Program-made: the position numbers and the translations under genes
From: Nodosilinea sp. LEGE 06152
Lineage (GTDB): Bacteria > Cyanobacteriota > Cyanobacteriia > Phormidesmidales > Phormidesmidaceae
Direction: 5' to 3'
NCBI RefSeq assembly: GCF_015207525.1
Contig: NZ_JADEWR010000016.1
Span: 70,225-134,224 of the forward strand
Length of the DNA: 64,000 bases
Shown here: positions 1-8,282 of the stretch, piece after piece
How positions within the stretch are numbered: the stretch's first letter is position 1
Layout: the number at the start of each line of letters is the position of its first letter
Notes under the pieces: generated by a model
The model's input: only the letters and a program-made list of their open reading frames with translations
Told to the model about the DNA's origin: nothing
The model's database searches: none

Positions 1-40
1 AGGTGACTGTTCCTGAGCGGGGTCGTTTGTCCTGTGGACA

Positions 41-77
41 GGCTTCGCCAACGCGTTAGCGTCTCCCGTAGGGAGAA
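41..77. repeat. Palindromic cyanobacterial intergenic repeat, one copy
   Basis: The segment reads as a GC-rich motif with nested dyads (ACGCGT, then CTCCCGTAGGGAG). It resembles the dispersed short repeats common between genes in filamentous cyanobacteria. A degenerate relative in the opposite orientation is seen near 40327-40355. The rest of 1-446 holds no convincing gene: a 79-codon open frame at 34-273 is arginine-rich with no recognisable domain, and I see only the upstream region of the gene starting at 447. Confidence 0.5.
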
Positions 78-446
78 AGGGGGTGGGGGCTGTTGCGAAA
101 CGTCAACGGAGGTTACAGACTCCTGTCTGTTTCGCAAAAGAGAGTTAAAATTAGCAGAGACATTTGCACCTGGTGGAAGGTACGCTGATCGCCGCGATTC
201 GCAGAGCGATTTGTCCCCGAATCGCCCCCTACTTATCCGTCCTGCCCCAGCTGTACTCCTTAATTTCAGGTGATCCGAAAGGCACGTTTGCTGCCGTGTT
301 TGAACCTAATCAATCTGCCGAGTCGCCCTCAGGGCTTTGATCCCCGGCCCTAAGTTTTTGCAAAACCCGATCCCTGGTGGTGGCACAGCTCAGTTTAAGC
401 TGGCTGCCCGGTTCGATGTTCGATTCCTCACTCAATTTCTTTTCCT

Positions 447-3110
447 ATGGCTGATTCACTCCAGCATTCGGCGTTGCAGACTGCTCCTGCGGCCCAGGCT
501 TCCTATGATGGCCCCCACGATGGGCTGATCCCCGCCGTTAGTACGGGGGTGTTTGTCTGCGTCCACGGCCACTTTTACCAGCCGCCCCGCGAAAACCCGT
601 ACCTGGATGCGATCGAGAAACAGCCCAGCGCCGCGCCCTTCCACAACTGGAACGAGCGCATCCACCACGAGTGCTATCGGCCCAACGCCTACGCCCGCAT
701 TCTCAACGATCGCGGCGAAGTCGTGCGCATCGTCAACACCTTTGAATACATCAGCTTTAACATCGGCCCCACCCTGCTGAGCTGGATGGAGCGCTACGAC
801 GTAGAGACCTACCAGCGCATTCTTGATGCCGATCGCAACAGCTGCGCCCGGCTGAGCGGCCACGGTAACGCGATCGCCCAGGTCTACAACCACATCATTC
901 TGCCCCTGGCCAACCAGCGTGACAAAGTCACTCAGGTACGCTGGGGCATCGAAGACTTTCGCCGCCGCTTTGGTCGCCAGCCCGAGGGCATTTGGCTGGC
1001 CGAAACCGCGATCGACTACCCCACTCTAGACGTGCTCCACGCCGAGGGGATCAAGTTCACGATTTTGGCTCCGTCGCAGGTACAGCGCTGTCGCCCGCTA
1101 GTCAGCTACAACGGTGAGCGCGACACCTGGCAGGAAGTAGGCGGCGGCCAAATCGACCCCAGCCGCCCCTACCGCTGCTTTCTCAAGCACGCCGACGGTA
1201 CGCCCGATCCCAACCGCCACATCGACATTTTCTTCTACGACGGCCCGATCTCGCGCGACATGGGCTTCAACGACGTGCTGAGTTCGTCCCAGCACTTTGT
1301 CGGGCGCATCGGCCAGGCCATCCACGGCGACCACCGCCCCTTCCAGCTGATCTCGGTCGCGACCGACGGCGAAACCTTTGGCCACCACCGGGGCGGGGCC
1401 GAAAAAGCCCTGGCCTACGCCGTCACCGACGAATTTCCGCGCCAGGGCTGGACGGTGACCAACTATGCCCACTACCTGGCCACCCACCCGCCCACCTGGG
1501 AAGCCGAACTCAAGCCCGTCACCGCCTGGAGCTGCTCCCACGGCGTCGATCGCTGGCAGGATGACTGTGGCTGCGGCGGCGGCGGGGTCTGGAACCAGCA
1601 GTGGCGGCGGCCTCTGCGCGACAGCCTCAACTGGCTGCGTGACCAGCTGGCGACCGTGTACGAAGAGCACGGAGCGGCCCTGCTGCGCGATCCCTGGGCG
1701 GCGCGCGATGCCTACGTGGCGGTAATGGGCGATCGCAGCCCTGAGAGCCTCAACGCCTTCTTTAAGACCCACCAAACCCACAAGCTCTCTGCCGTAGAGC
1801 GAGTTACTGCCCTGCAGCTGCTCGAAATGCAGCGCCACGCCCTGTTTATGTACACCAGCTGCGGCTGGTTTTTTGAAGAACTCTCGCGCCCCGAGGGCAC
1901 CCAAATTCTGCGCTACGCCGCCCGCGCTATTGAGCTAGCTGGCGAAGTGGCGGGGATCGCCCTGGAGCCGGAGTTTGTCAAGCGGCTGCTCCACGCGCCC
2001 AGCAACATCGACGACTTTGCGACTGGGGCCGGGGTCTACGAAGCGCTGGTCAAACCCTCCCGCATTTCTCTAGAGCAGGTGGTGGCTCACTACGCCATGG
2101 GGTCGCTATTCACCGACTACCACCGCGAGCAGGCGGTCTACTGCTACACCGTTAAGCAGCTCGACTACCGCCGCCAGCGCATGGGTCCGATATCCCTCGC
2201 GGTAGGGCAAGTTGAGATTACCTCGACCATCACTCGCGAGAGCCTTAGCCTCGCCTTTGCGGTAGTCCATCTGGGGGGCTGGGACTTTCACTGCGGGATT
2301 ACAAGCATGCGATCGCGCCTCGCCTATACCCGCGCCAAAGCCGCCGTCTTCGATAGCTTAGGCCAGGCCAGCGCCGCCCAGGTAATTCTCGCCATCAACA
2401 GCGCCTTTGGCCCCCATACCTACGGCCTGCAAGACCTGTTTGCCGAAGAGCGCCACCGCATGATGGGGCTGCTCTCCCAAGACACCCTGCTGCGTCTTGA
2501 CCAGCTCTACGCCCAGGTCTACCGCGACAACTACGGCGTGCTGCGGGCCTTCCACCGCGACGGCCTGCCCGTGCCCAAGGAACTACAAGTGGCGGCGGAT
2601 ATCGCCCTCAGCCACCGGGCGATGGAGGTACTGCAATCCCTCGAACGGGAGACCAGCGACCCCACCGCCAGCCCCCTGCGCCAGGGCGAAGACTATTTGA
2701 ATGAACTGGAGGCGATCGCCACCGAGGCCAGCACCTGCAATGCCTCTCTGTCTCTAGCGGCGGCCAAGCCTATGCTGGAGCGGCTGATCGGGCGATCGGT
2801 GTGGCAAATTCTCAACCAAGCCCCGACAGAATCTCTCGCCGCCGATGTGGACTGGTTGGGGCGGTTGGTGAACCTGGGTCAGCAACTCAACCTGGGCCTT
2901 TCGTTAGAACGCCCCCAGGAGCTGTATTACCAGCACCTCAACCGCCAGGTGTTTGCCCTGCTCAAACAAGCAGCGGTGTCGAGAAAGCCCCTTGGCTCCG
3001 ATAGCCGCGCTCAAGTCAACGACATCCTTCGCCTCGGTGAATACCTGTCGATGGACGTGGGAGCAGTGCTAAAAGCCCTAGATCACCTCGATCCTGGTCG
3101 GCCTGCATAA
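447..3110 (+). CDS. GH57-type glycoside hydrolase with DUF3536 domain
   Basis: This 887-residue protein has a glycoside hydrolase family 57 fold in its N-terminal half and a DUF3536 domain in the C-terminal half. HGHFYQPPREN at residues 40-50 is the GH57 entry motif. WLAETA at 183-188 carries the presumed nucleophile Glu186, and TDGETFGHH at 306-314 carries the presumed acid/base Asp307. GH57 enzymes act on alpha-glucans as amylases, branching enzymes or pullulanases, but the substrate of the DUF3536 branch is not established. There is no signal peptide, so it is probably cytoplasmic. The ATG at 447 gives about 30 residues before the conserved domain and lacks a strong ribosome site. It is transcribed alone. 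The family call is firm; the substrate is not. Confidence 0.93.
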   Translation: MADSLQHSALQTAPAAQASYDGPHDGLIPAVSTGVFVCVHGHFYQPPRENPYLDAIEKQPSAAPFHNWNERIHHECYRPNAYARILNDRGEVVRIVNTFEYISFNIGPTLLSWMERYDVETYQRILDADRNSCARLSGHGNAIAQVYNHIILPLANQRDKVTQVRWGIEDFRRRFGRQPEGIWLAETAIDYPTLDVLHAEGIKFTILAPSQVQRCRPLVSYNGERDTWQEVGGGQIDPSRPYRCFLKHADGTPDPNRHIDIFFYDGPISRDMGFNDVLSSSQHFVGRIGQAIHGDHRPFQLISVATDGETFGHHRGGAEKALAYAVTDEFPRQGWTVTNYAHYLATHPPTWEAELKPVTAWSCSHGVDRWQDDCGCGGGGVWNQQWRRPLRDSLNWLRDQLATVYEEHGAALLRDPWAARDAYVAVMGDRSPESLNAFFKTHQTHKLSAVERVTALQLLEMQRHALFMYTSCGWFFEELSRPEGTQILRYAARAIELAGEVAGIALEPEFVKRLLHAPSNIDDFATGAGVYEALVKPSRISLEQVVAHYAMGSLFTDYHREQAVYCYTVKQLDYRRQRMGPISLAVGQVEITSTITRESLSLAFAVVHLGGWDFHCGITSMRSRLAYTRAKAAVFDSLGQASAAQVILAINSAFGPHTYGLQDLFAEERHRMMGLLSQDTLLRLDQLYAQVYRDNYGVLRAFHRDGLPVPKELQVAADIALSHRAMEVLQSLERETSDPTASPLRQGEDYLNELEAIATEASTCNASLSLAAAKPMLERLIGRSVWQILNQAPTESLAADVDWLGRLVNLGQQLNLGLSLERPQELYYQHLNRQVFALLKQAAVSRKPLGSDSRAQVNDILRLGEYLSMDVGAVLKALDHLDPGRPA

Positions 3111-3176
3111 ACAGGCCGAAGTTGAAATAGCCTTGCTCTAAAATACAGATGGTTCAGTTGGCATTGCTAGACTTTC

Positions 3177-3206
3177 ATGCAGTTTGAATGGGATGAGGCA
3201 AAGAAT
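3177..3206 (+). pseudogene. Fragment of a BrnT-like toxin gene (first ten codons)
   Basis: The plus strand encodes MQFEWDEAKN from an ATG at 3177, which matches the stereotyped start of BrnT family ribonuclease toxins. The similarity stops after ten codons, where the 3-prime end of the opposite-strand ParE-like gene begins. No BrnA antitoxin follows. I read this as a toxin gene truncated when the adjacent TA locus arrived. The match is short, so chance cannot be excluded, but the decapeptide is characteristic and sits beside other TA debris. Confidence 0.55.
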
Positions 3207-3224
3207 CTCGGACTGGTAGGCAAA

Positions 3225-3523
3225 TTAAACAGATTCTTCAAAAAGAGATGGGAAATCGTGTCGCCCGCTTACAACTCTCAAAATTTCGATGCCATCATCC
3301 AAAATTCTGTAAAAGATAATGTAACCTTCCAAGCATGACCCCGAAGCCCAAACCGAATATTGGCATAGCTTTTGCCGCTGTCGGGGAAGGCGACGAGTTG
3401 CTGGCACTTCCGATTAAAAGCTTGGAAGAATCGTTCCCCTGCTTCAACGCTAGTCTCGGCAAAATAGTCGGCAATCTCGTTGAGATCTTGGCTAGCAAGA
3501 ACGTTGATGACATAGCGACTCAT
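3225..3523 (-). pseudogene. ParE/RelE-family toxin gene with a frameshift
   Basis: Two overlapping minus-strand frames together encode one complete ParE-like toxin. The first runs from the ATG at 3523 and encodes MSRYVINVLASQDLNEIADY onward to FGLRGHA. The second supplies EGYIIFYRILDDGIEILRV and ends SLFEESV at the TAA at 3225. The switch falls near 3332-3334 and is explained by loss of one base: the 299-nt span is one short of 100 codons. Left in frame, the protein runs to 3278 with a scrambled tail lacking the IFYR...RVV core beta strands, so it is probably inactive. The gene starts 2 nt after the stop of the ParD-like antitoxin gene. A sequencing error is possible. Confidence 0.85.
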
Positions 3524-3525
3524 GG

Positions 3526-3780
3526 CTAGTTCGCTGGCCGGAAACGCTCTAGAATGCCATTTACAAAGGTTTCGCCATCGACTGGGGCAGTGTGATTAGA
3601 GGCTTCAATTGCTGCACCAATTTTTGCTCGCACGTCCTTGACCCACTCGGCTTCAGAGCGATCGTACTCGTCTAGTAATCGCAGGGCAATTTCTAAAACT
3701 TCTTCAGTGGAGCGGTATTTGCCAGACTGAAGCTTGGTTTCAACAAAGCGCTCTTGATCGGGGGTGAGATTAATACTCAT
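3526..3780 (-). CDS. ParD-like type II antitoxin
   Basis: The 84-residue protein begins MSINLTPDQERFVETKLQSG and continues GKYRSTEEVLEIALRLLDEY, the ribbon-helix-helix pattern of ParD/CC2985-type antitoxins. Such proteins bind their own promoter as dimers and neutralise the ParE toxin with the C-terminal part. The C-terminal stretch here (GETFVNGILERFRP) is of the expected kind. It is the first gene of a two-gene unit whose toxin is frameshifted, so it may persist as an antitoxin without a working partner. The reading frame is intact and the start at 3780 is the natural one. Confidence 0.85.
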   Translation of the reverse strand: MSINLTPDQERFVETKLQSGKYRSTEEVLEIALRLLDEYDRSEAEWVKDVRAKIGAAIEASNHTAPVDGETFVNGILERFRPAN

Positions 3781-3801
3781 AAAAACCTCTTAACTAAGTT
3801 T

Positions 3802-3915
3802 TCATGCTTTGCATTTGCTAAATTTTTCTCTTAGGCTAATGATAGCGCTCGCATGTTGCTCACTCTCACGTGAGGTCTGCAACTGTGCGATCGCCTGGTC
3901 AAGTAACTCAGTCAT
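3802..3915 (-). pseudogene. Truncated antitoxin remnant (MTELL-type)
   Basis: A 37-codon frame from an ATG at 3915 encodes MTELLDQAIAQLQTSRESEQ followed by HASAIISLREKF, then stops at 3802. Intact cyanobacterial antitoxins of this type begin with a helix of the form MTELLxxAIAxLxxLPxxxQDxIAxxIL and run to about 75-85 residues. Here the second half is missing and the LPxxxQDAIA core is altered. No toxin follows. I infer a decayed antitoxin lying between the ParD-like and Phd-like genes. It could be translated as a short peptide, but no function can be assigned. Confidence 0.55.
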
Positions 3916-3961
3916 CGCTGCCCTCACTCTAGTTATCCAAGTGTTCTGCCTCCATTAATTA

Positions 3962-4198
3962 TCATTTGCCCTTAAATGCGCTTAGAAGATCTTCAGGTAA
4001 AGGTGCGTCAAAGTCAGCCGGGACAGTAAATTCTCCCGCACATAAGCCAAATGGTCGCAGTTGCTTATCTTTGGTAATCGGCTTGAGTTCTGCGATCGCC
4101 TGATCGGCCCTAAAAATTAAAAGCGTCTCACCGGCCTCTACTTGGCGAAGATACTTGAATGGATCACGCTGGATTTCATCAATTGTTATGTTTAGCAT
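3962..4198 (-). CDS. Phd/YefM-like antitoxin without adjacent toxin
   Basis: The 78-residue protein starts MLNITIDEIQRDPFKYLRQV and contains AGETLLIFRADQAIAELKPI, the standard Phd/YefM N-terminal DNA-binding dimer fold. The tail (EFTVPADFDAPLPEDLLSAF) resembles antitoxins that are normally followed at once by a PIN-domain VapC toxin. No PIN gene follows: the next minus-strand sequence is the antitoxin remnant at 3802-3915. It is therefore an orphan antitoxin, either an anti-addiction leftover or a protein acting on a toxin elsewhere. The frame is intact. The family is clear; the role is inferred. Confidence 0.82.
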   Translation of the reverse strand: MLNITIDEIQRDPFKYLRQVEAGETLLIFRADQAIAELKPITKDKQLRPFGLCAGEFTVPADFDAPLPEDLLSAFKGK

Positions 4199-4316
4199 TG
4201 TCTAGCCTCTAGTCGCATAATTATAACGGTGAGCATCACCGGCGGCAGATCAAATTGAGACTAGAGATCACCATCCTGTCTAATGTACGCAAGAGCTGGC
4301 TTGCATTAACTGTCGC

Positions 4317-4895
4317 TTACTTGATTTGTGTAAGTTTTCCTAAAAGCGCTGAATGCTTAGCTTTTAATCTCTCAAAAGTTTGAATTATCTCCTGTTCAAA
4401 TTCTATAGGCCAGTTAATTTTTGAGTGCCATGAATATGCTACGCTCTCTTCTTTCCACCGCTGGTGCTGAATAAACCAAGAACTATGGTGGTTAAGGAAG
4501 GTAACATAGCTCTCTGGAAAACGAGAACCTTCTATTAAGTGAGTTTTACAAACAAGTAATTCCCTAATCTTCTCATTTTTGGGCAAAAAGGAGTATTCAG
4601 CCCAAAACAGCCAAGTCTTTAAGTCTTCCTTAGAAAGAGAGTTGCCATGCATAAAAACATAATTTCTGCCTAAAGTATCAAGCAAATCCTGAAAAGTTTG
4701 ACGACCTTCATACAGAAGAAAAGCTAGTGGCCCGTATAACTCTTCAAGCTGCTTTTCGACATATTTTAATGAAGCCTCCGTTTGCCGCTTTTCTCGCTCT
4801 CTATGATCAGTCAAAACATGGTTAACCATCCATCCAATAGCAGTTACAGAACCAGCCACTATCGCAACAACTATGGAGGGTTCCATTTTCAACAT
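4317..4895 (-). CDS. Unknown protein with one N-terminal membrane helix
   Basis: I do not recognise a named family in this 192-residue protein. It begins with a hydrophobic segment at about residues 6-27 (SIVVAIVAGSVTAIGWMV), followed by a charged helix and then KYVEKQLEELYGPLAFLLYE. The body is rich in aromatic residues, Lys and Glu (WLFWAEYSFLPKNEKIRELL). This suggests an N-terminally anchored protein with a cytoplasmic alpha-helical domain. The codon use is clearly more AT-rich than that of the neighbouring ribBA or GH57 genes, which points to horizontal acquisition. It lies at the edge of the TA islet with no obvious partner. An ATG four codons in (MEPS) is an alternative start. Confidence 0.7.
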   Translation of the reverse strand: MLKMEPSIVVAIVAGSVTAIGWMVNHVLTDHREREKRQTEASLKYVEKQLEELYGPLAFLLYEGRQTFQDLLDTLGRNYVFMHGNSLSKEDLKTWLFWAEYSFLPKNEKIRELLVCKTHLIEGSRFPESYVTFLNHHSSWFIQHQRWKEESVAYSWHSKINWPIEFEQEIIQTFERLKAKHSALLGKLTQIK

Positions 4896-5029
4896 TTTGG
4901 TATTTCAAATTGATTACCAATGGAGCTTGTAAATCGGAAAGGGTAAGAATTTAAGCAGGCTAACAATTTATTATGCCGACAGTTGCCGAAAATTCCTCCT
5001 AGGAAGACAATTATACGGATAGTTCCTAA

Positions 5030-6787
5030 CTAATCGGCTGGAATGTGGCTAGAGAACACGTAGATGCGCTGGCTTTCTAGGCTGCCGCAGAGGTCGGAGG
5101 GTTTGACGGTTTCGGCGGTGGGCACCCCGTCGCGTTGGAACACCTGGCGATCGAGTTTTACCTGCAAGCCGCTGAAGGGGTCGCTGCCGCCGGAGATTAA
5201 AAACGCCAGCTGATCGACATCGGACCAGGTAGCAAGTTTGTCGAGCAGGGTGGCGATCGCTTTCATTTTCGGCTCATTGCAATCCCGGTACCAGGTTTCG
5301 GCCCCAGCTTCTGTGACCCCTTCTAAACCCAAGTTGACAATCACATCGGGCTGGCTAAATAGGGCAGCGGCTACTGGTCGGGCCTCCTCTTGCAGCATCA
5401 GCCCCAGCGACTGGGCCAATCCACGCAGTTGCTCTAGCTTGTGGTAGCGGTCCTGCACGGTCAGATTGCCGCTGCACCAGTGAATTGCCACCGTAACCAG
5501 GTAGGTGTGCATCAGCAGATGGCCCAGCTTTTGAGCTTTGGTGGCCAAATAGCCCGAATTGTAGGGGGTAGCTTCGATGATTAGCGGCACCCGATTCACC
5601 ATTTCCAGGCCGTAGCCCTTGATGCCCGCAATTTTGCGAGGGTTGTTGGTGATCAGACAGAACTTCTGCACCCCAATATCGTTGAGAATTTGTGCGCCCA
5701 CACCGTAGTTGCGCTGGTCGACGGGTAGGCCCAGCTTTTCGTTGGCTTCTACGGTGTCGAGGCCCATGTCTTGCAGCGAGTAGGCCTTGAGCTTGTTGAC
5801 CAGGCCAATGCCGCGCCCCTCCTGGCGCAGGTAGACCACCACGCCGCGCCCGGCAGCGTCAATCATCTTTAGCGCTGCCTGGAGCTGCATACGGCAGTCG
5901 CATCGCAGGGAGCCAAAAGCATCGCCAGTCAGACATTCGGAGTGGACGCGCACCATTACCGATTGGTCAGCAAAAGTGGCGGGGTCGCCCTTGACCATGG
6001 CCACGTGCTCGGAGCCATCGAGCAGGTTGCGGTAGGCATAGATAGCGAAGTCGCCAAACTGAGTGGGCATGGTAGCCACGGCCTCGCGCTGCACAAAGCG
6101 CTCGTGCTGCAGCCGGTAGCTGATCAAATCGGCAATGCTGATCAGTTTGAGGCCAAAGGTTTTGGCGTAGTCGACCAGTTCGGGCAGCCGCGCCATCGAG
6201 CCGTCAGGGTTCTGAATTTCGCAGATTACCCCTGCGGGGTAGAGCCCTGCCAGTCGGGCCAGATCAACTCCGGCTTCGGTGTGGCCCGCTCGCTTTAGCA
6301 CGCCGCCATCTTTGGCCCGTAGGGGAAAAATGTGACCGGGGCGGCGCAGGTCTTGGGGGCGGGCGTTGGGGTTAATGGCGACCTGAATGGTGCGGGCGCG
6401 ATCGTCGGCGGAAATGCCGGTGGTGACGCCCCAGCTCAGGGCGGCGTCGATGCTGACGGTGAAAGCAGTCTGCTCGTTTTCGTCTTCGAAAGCGCTGGGG
6501 CTAACCATCAGGGGCAGGTCTAGCTCGTCGAGGCGATCGCCTGTCATGGCCAGGCAGATTAGCCCCCGCGCTTCCACCGCCATAAAGTTGATGATATCGG
6601 GCGTGGCAAACTGGGCCGCGCAGATCACATCTCCCTCGTTCTCGCGGTTTTCATCGTCGACCACCACAATTGATTTCCCTGCAGCCAAATCGTGGAGGGC
6701 TGACTCGATGGAGTCAAACTTAAAGTCGGGGGGAAGCTCGGAGGTGGGCTGGTTGGCGGCGGACATCTCCGATTTTGGGTCGAGCAC
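5030..6787 (-). CDS. ribBA: Bifunctional DHBP synthase / GTP cyclohydrolase II (riboflavin synthesis)
   Basis: The 585-residue protein fuses the two entry enzymes of riboflavin synthesis. The N-terminal DHBP synthase makes 3,4-dihydroxy-2-butanone 4-phosphate from ribulose 5-phosphate; DDENRENEGD at residues 44-53 is its acidic metal and substrate loop. The GTP cyclohydrolase II half begins near residue 240, with zinc cysteines at Cys285, Cys296 and Cys298 (SECLTGDAFGSLRCDC) and the RQEGRGIGL motif. About 150 residues follow the core, the C-terminal extension seen in cyanobacterial RibBA. It is divergent from argC across a 267-bp gap. No FMN riboswitch is evident in that gap. Confidence 0.96.
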   Translation of the reverse strand: MLDPKSEMSAANQPTSELPPDFKFDSIESALHDLAAGKSIVVVDDENRENEGDVICAAQFATPDIINFMAVEARGLICLAMTGDRLDELDLPLMVSPSAFEDENEQTAFTVSIDAALSWGVTTGISADDRARTIQVAINPNARPQDLRRPGHIFPLRAKDGGVLKRAGHTEAGVDLARLAGLYPAGVICEIQNPDGSMARLPELVDYAKTFGLKLISIADLISYRLQHERFVQREAVATMPTQFGDFAIYAYRNLLDGSEHVAMVKGDPATFADQSVMVRVHSECLTGDAFGSLRCDCRMQLQAALKMIDAAGRGVVVYLRQEGRGIGLVNKLKAYSLQDMGLDTVEANEKLGLPVDQRNYGVGAQILNDIGVQKFCLITNNPRKIAGIKGYGLEMVNRVPLIIEATPYNSGYLATKAQKLGHLLMHTYLVTVAIHWCSGNLTVQDRYHKLEQLRGLAQSLGLMLQEEARPVAAALFSQPDVIVNLGLEGVTEAGAETWYRDCNEPKMKAIATLLDKLATWSDVDQLAFLISGGSDPFSGLQVKLDRQVFQRDGVPTAETVKPSDLCGSLESQRIYVFSSHIPAD

Positions 6788-7054
6788 GGTGGGGCTAACC
6801 TTTGTGAAGTACGTTTACTCTTAAAATTCTAGCTTTACCGCTTGGCCTTCACCCGAATGTTGACCACGCTCTAAGGGCAGATTGAGCGGGCTGAAGAGAC
6901 TTCCCTCGGCATCTTAAGCAACCATGTTGATCTGAAATTACTGGTTTACTATTACAGTGCTGATCTACAAGGGGTAGTGCTAACGCGGTTGGTGCTCTCC
7001 CCAAGCGATTGACCACACCCCCTTTTACCCGGCACCGTAGCCAACCCTAGAACC

Positions 7055-8119
7055 ATGAGCGAGTCACCAGCAGGAAAAATTCAGGTCGGTATTGTGGGCG
7101 CTTCGGGCTATGGAGGGGTGCAGCTGGTGCGCCTGCTCACTCAGCACCCTGAGGTCGAGCTGGTGTATCTGGGCGGAGACAGCAGCGCCGGGCAGTCCTA
7201 CACTGACATTTACCCCCACCTGGCCGACTCGGTCAATTTAACGGTAGAACCCGTGGACTTGAGCGCGATCGCCCAGCGCTGCCAGGCCGTATTTCTCTCG
7301 CTGCCCAACGGGCTGGCCTACACGATGGCACCCGCCCTGCTCGAACAGGGCTGCAAGGTGCTCGATCTGTCTGCCGACTACCGCTTTGAAAATTTGAATA
7401 CTTACCAGGCGTGGTACGGGGGCGATCGCGCTGATCAGGTCACCGCTGCCGAAGCGGTGTACGGCCTGCCTGAGCTATTCCGCGATCGCATTCGGGATGC
7501 CCGCCTGGTCGGCTGCCCCGGCTGCTACCCCACCGCCAGCCTGCTCGGCATTGCGCCATTGCTCAAGCAGGGGCTGGCCCAGCCCGAAAGCCTAATTATT
7601 GATGCTAAATCGGGTACCTCTGGCGGCGGTCGGGTGGCCAAAACCAGCATGCTCTTGGCTGAAGCCAGCAATTCCCTGGGGGCCTACGGCGTTGCCCGTC
7701 ACCGCCACACCCCCGAAATTGAGCAAATTTGTACCCAACTAGCTCGCCACGAAGTCACAGTGCAGTTTACGCCCCACCTGATTCCGATGGTGCGGGGCAT
7801 TTTGGCCACTATCTATGCCACTCTGCGCGACCCCGGCCTGGTGCGCGACGACCTGCTCACCATCTACAGCGCCTTCTACCGCGCCTCCCCCTGGGTGACG
7901 GTGCTGCCCAACGGCACCTACCCCCAAACCAAGTGGGCCTGGGGCACCAACCGCTGCTACATCGGCCTCGAAACCGACCCCCGTACTGGTCGAGTAATTG
8001 TCATGTCGGCAATCGATAACCTAATGAAGGGCCAGGCCTCTCAGGCCGTGCAGTGCTTCAACCTGATGATGGGGTTGGAGGAAGGGTTGGGGTTGCCTGC
8101 GACTACCTTTTATCCATAG
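7055..8119 (+). CDS. argC: N-acetyl-gamma-glutamyl-phosphate reductase
   Basis: ArgC catalyses the NADPH-dependent reduction of N-acetyl-glutamyl phosphate to the semialdehyde, the third step of arginine synthesis. The 354-residue length is normal. The Rossmann motif GIVGASGYGG is at residues 12-21 and the catalytic cysteine lies in GCPGCYPTA (Cys157). A C-terminal dimerisation segment (DNLMKGQASQAVQC) is present. The ATG at 7055 precedes the conserved start by only a few residues. The gene is transcribed alone and converges on the FtsB-like gene at 8283-8657. Confidence 0.97.
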   Translation: MSESPAGKIQVGIVGASGYGGVQLVRLLTQHPEVELVYLGGDSSAGQSYTDIYPHLADSVNLTVEPVDLSAIAQRCQAVFLSLPNGLAYTMAPALLEQGCKVLDLSADYRFENLNTYQAWYGGDRADQVTAAEAVYGLPELFRDRIRDARLVGCPGCYPTASLLGIAPLLKQGLAQPESLIIDAKSGTSGGGRVAKTSMLLAEASNSLGAYGVARHRHTPEIEQICTQLARHEVTVQFTPHLIPMVRGILATIYATLRDPGLVRDDLLTIYSAFYRASPWVTVLPNGTYPQTKWAWGTNRCYIGLETDPRTGRVIVMSAIDNLMKGQASQAVQCFNLMMGLEEGLGLPATTFYP

Positions 8120-8128
8120 TGGATCTGT

Positions 8129-8276
8129 AGGTGGGTGGGCGAGTAGGGTGTGTAGGCGGGTAAGTGATGTAGGCGATCGCTAAATAAGCCTGCAAATCAA
8201 GTCATCAGCACCGAGAAACCTTGCCTGGAGTCAGGTTTAATCCACCCGCCCACCCGCCCACCCGCCTACTCTCCCA
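8129..8276. repeat. Long imperfect inverted repeat between convergent genes
   Basis: A G-rich arm at about 8129-8160 (built on GTGGGTGGGCGAGTAGGG) is matched about 90 bases later by a C-rich arm at 8240-8276 (CCACCCGCCCACCCGCC and CTACTCTCCC). The right arm also contains tandem CCACCCG units. This fills the gap between argC and the gene at 8283 and could act as a two-way terminator or be a REP-like element. There is no T-run, so intrinsic termination is uncertain. Confidence 0.6.
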
Positions 8277-8282
8277 GTCCCC

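Noticed and set aside
34..273. A 79-codon frame at the window start
   Set aside because: Arg/Gly-rich, crosses the palindromic repeat, and has no recognisable domain.
1098..1904. A 268-codon minus-strand frame opposite the GH57/DUF3536 gene
   Set aside because: It is an antisense shadow of a GC-rich gene; the plus-strand product has clear family motifs throughout.
6788..7054. FMN riboswitch upstream of ribBA
   Set aside because: The conserved riboswitch core is not recognisable in the leader.
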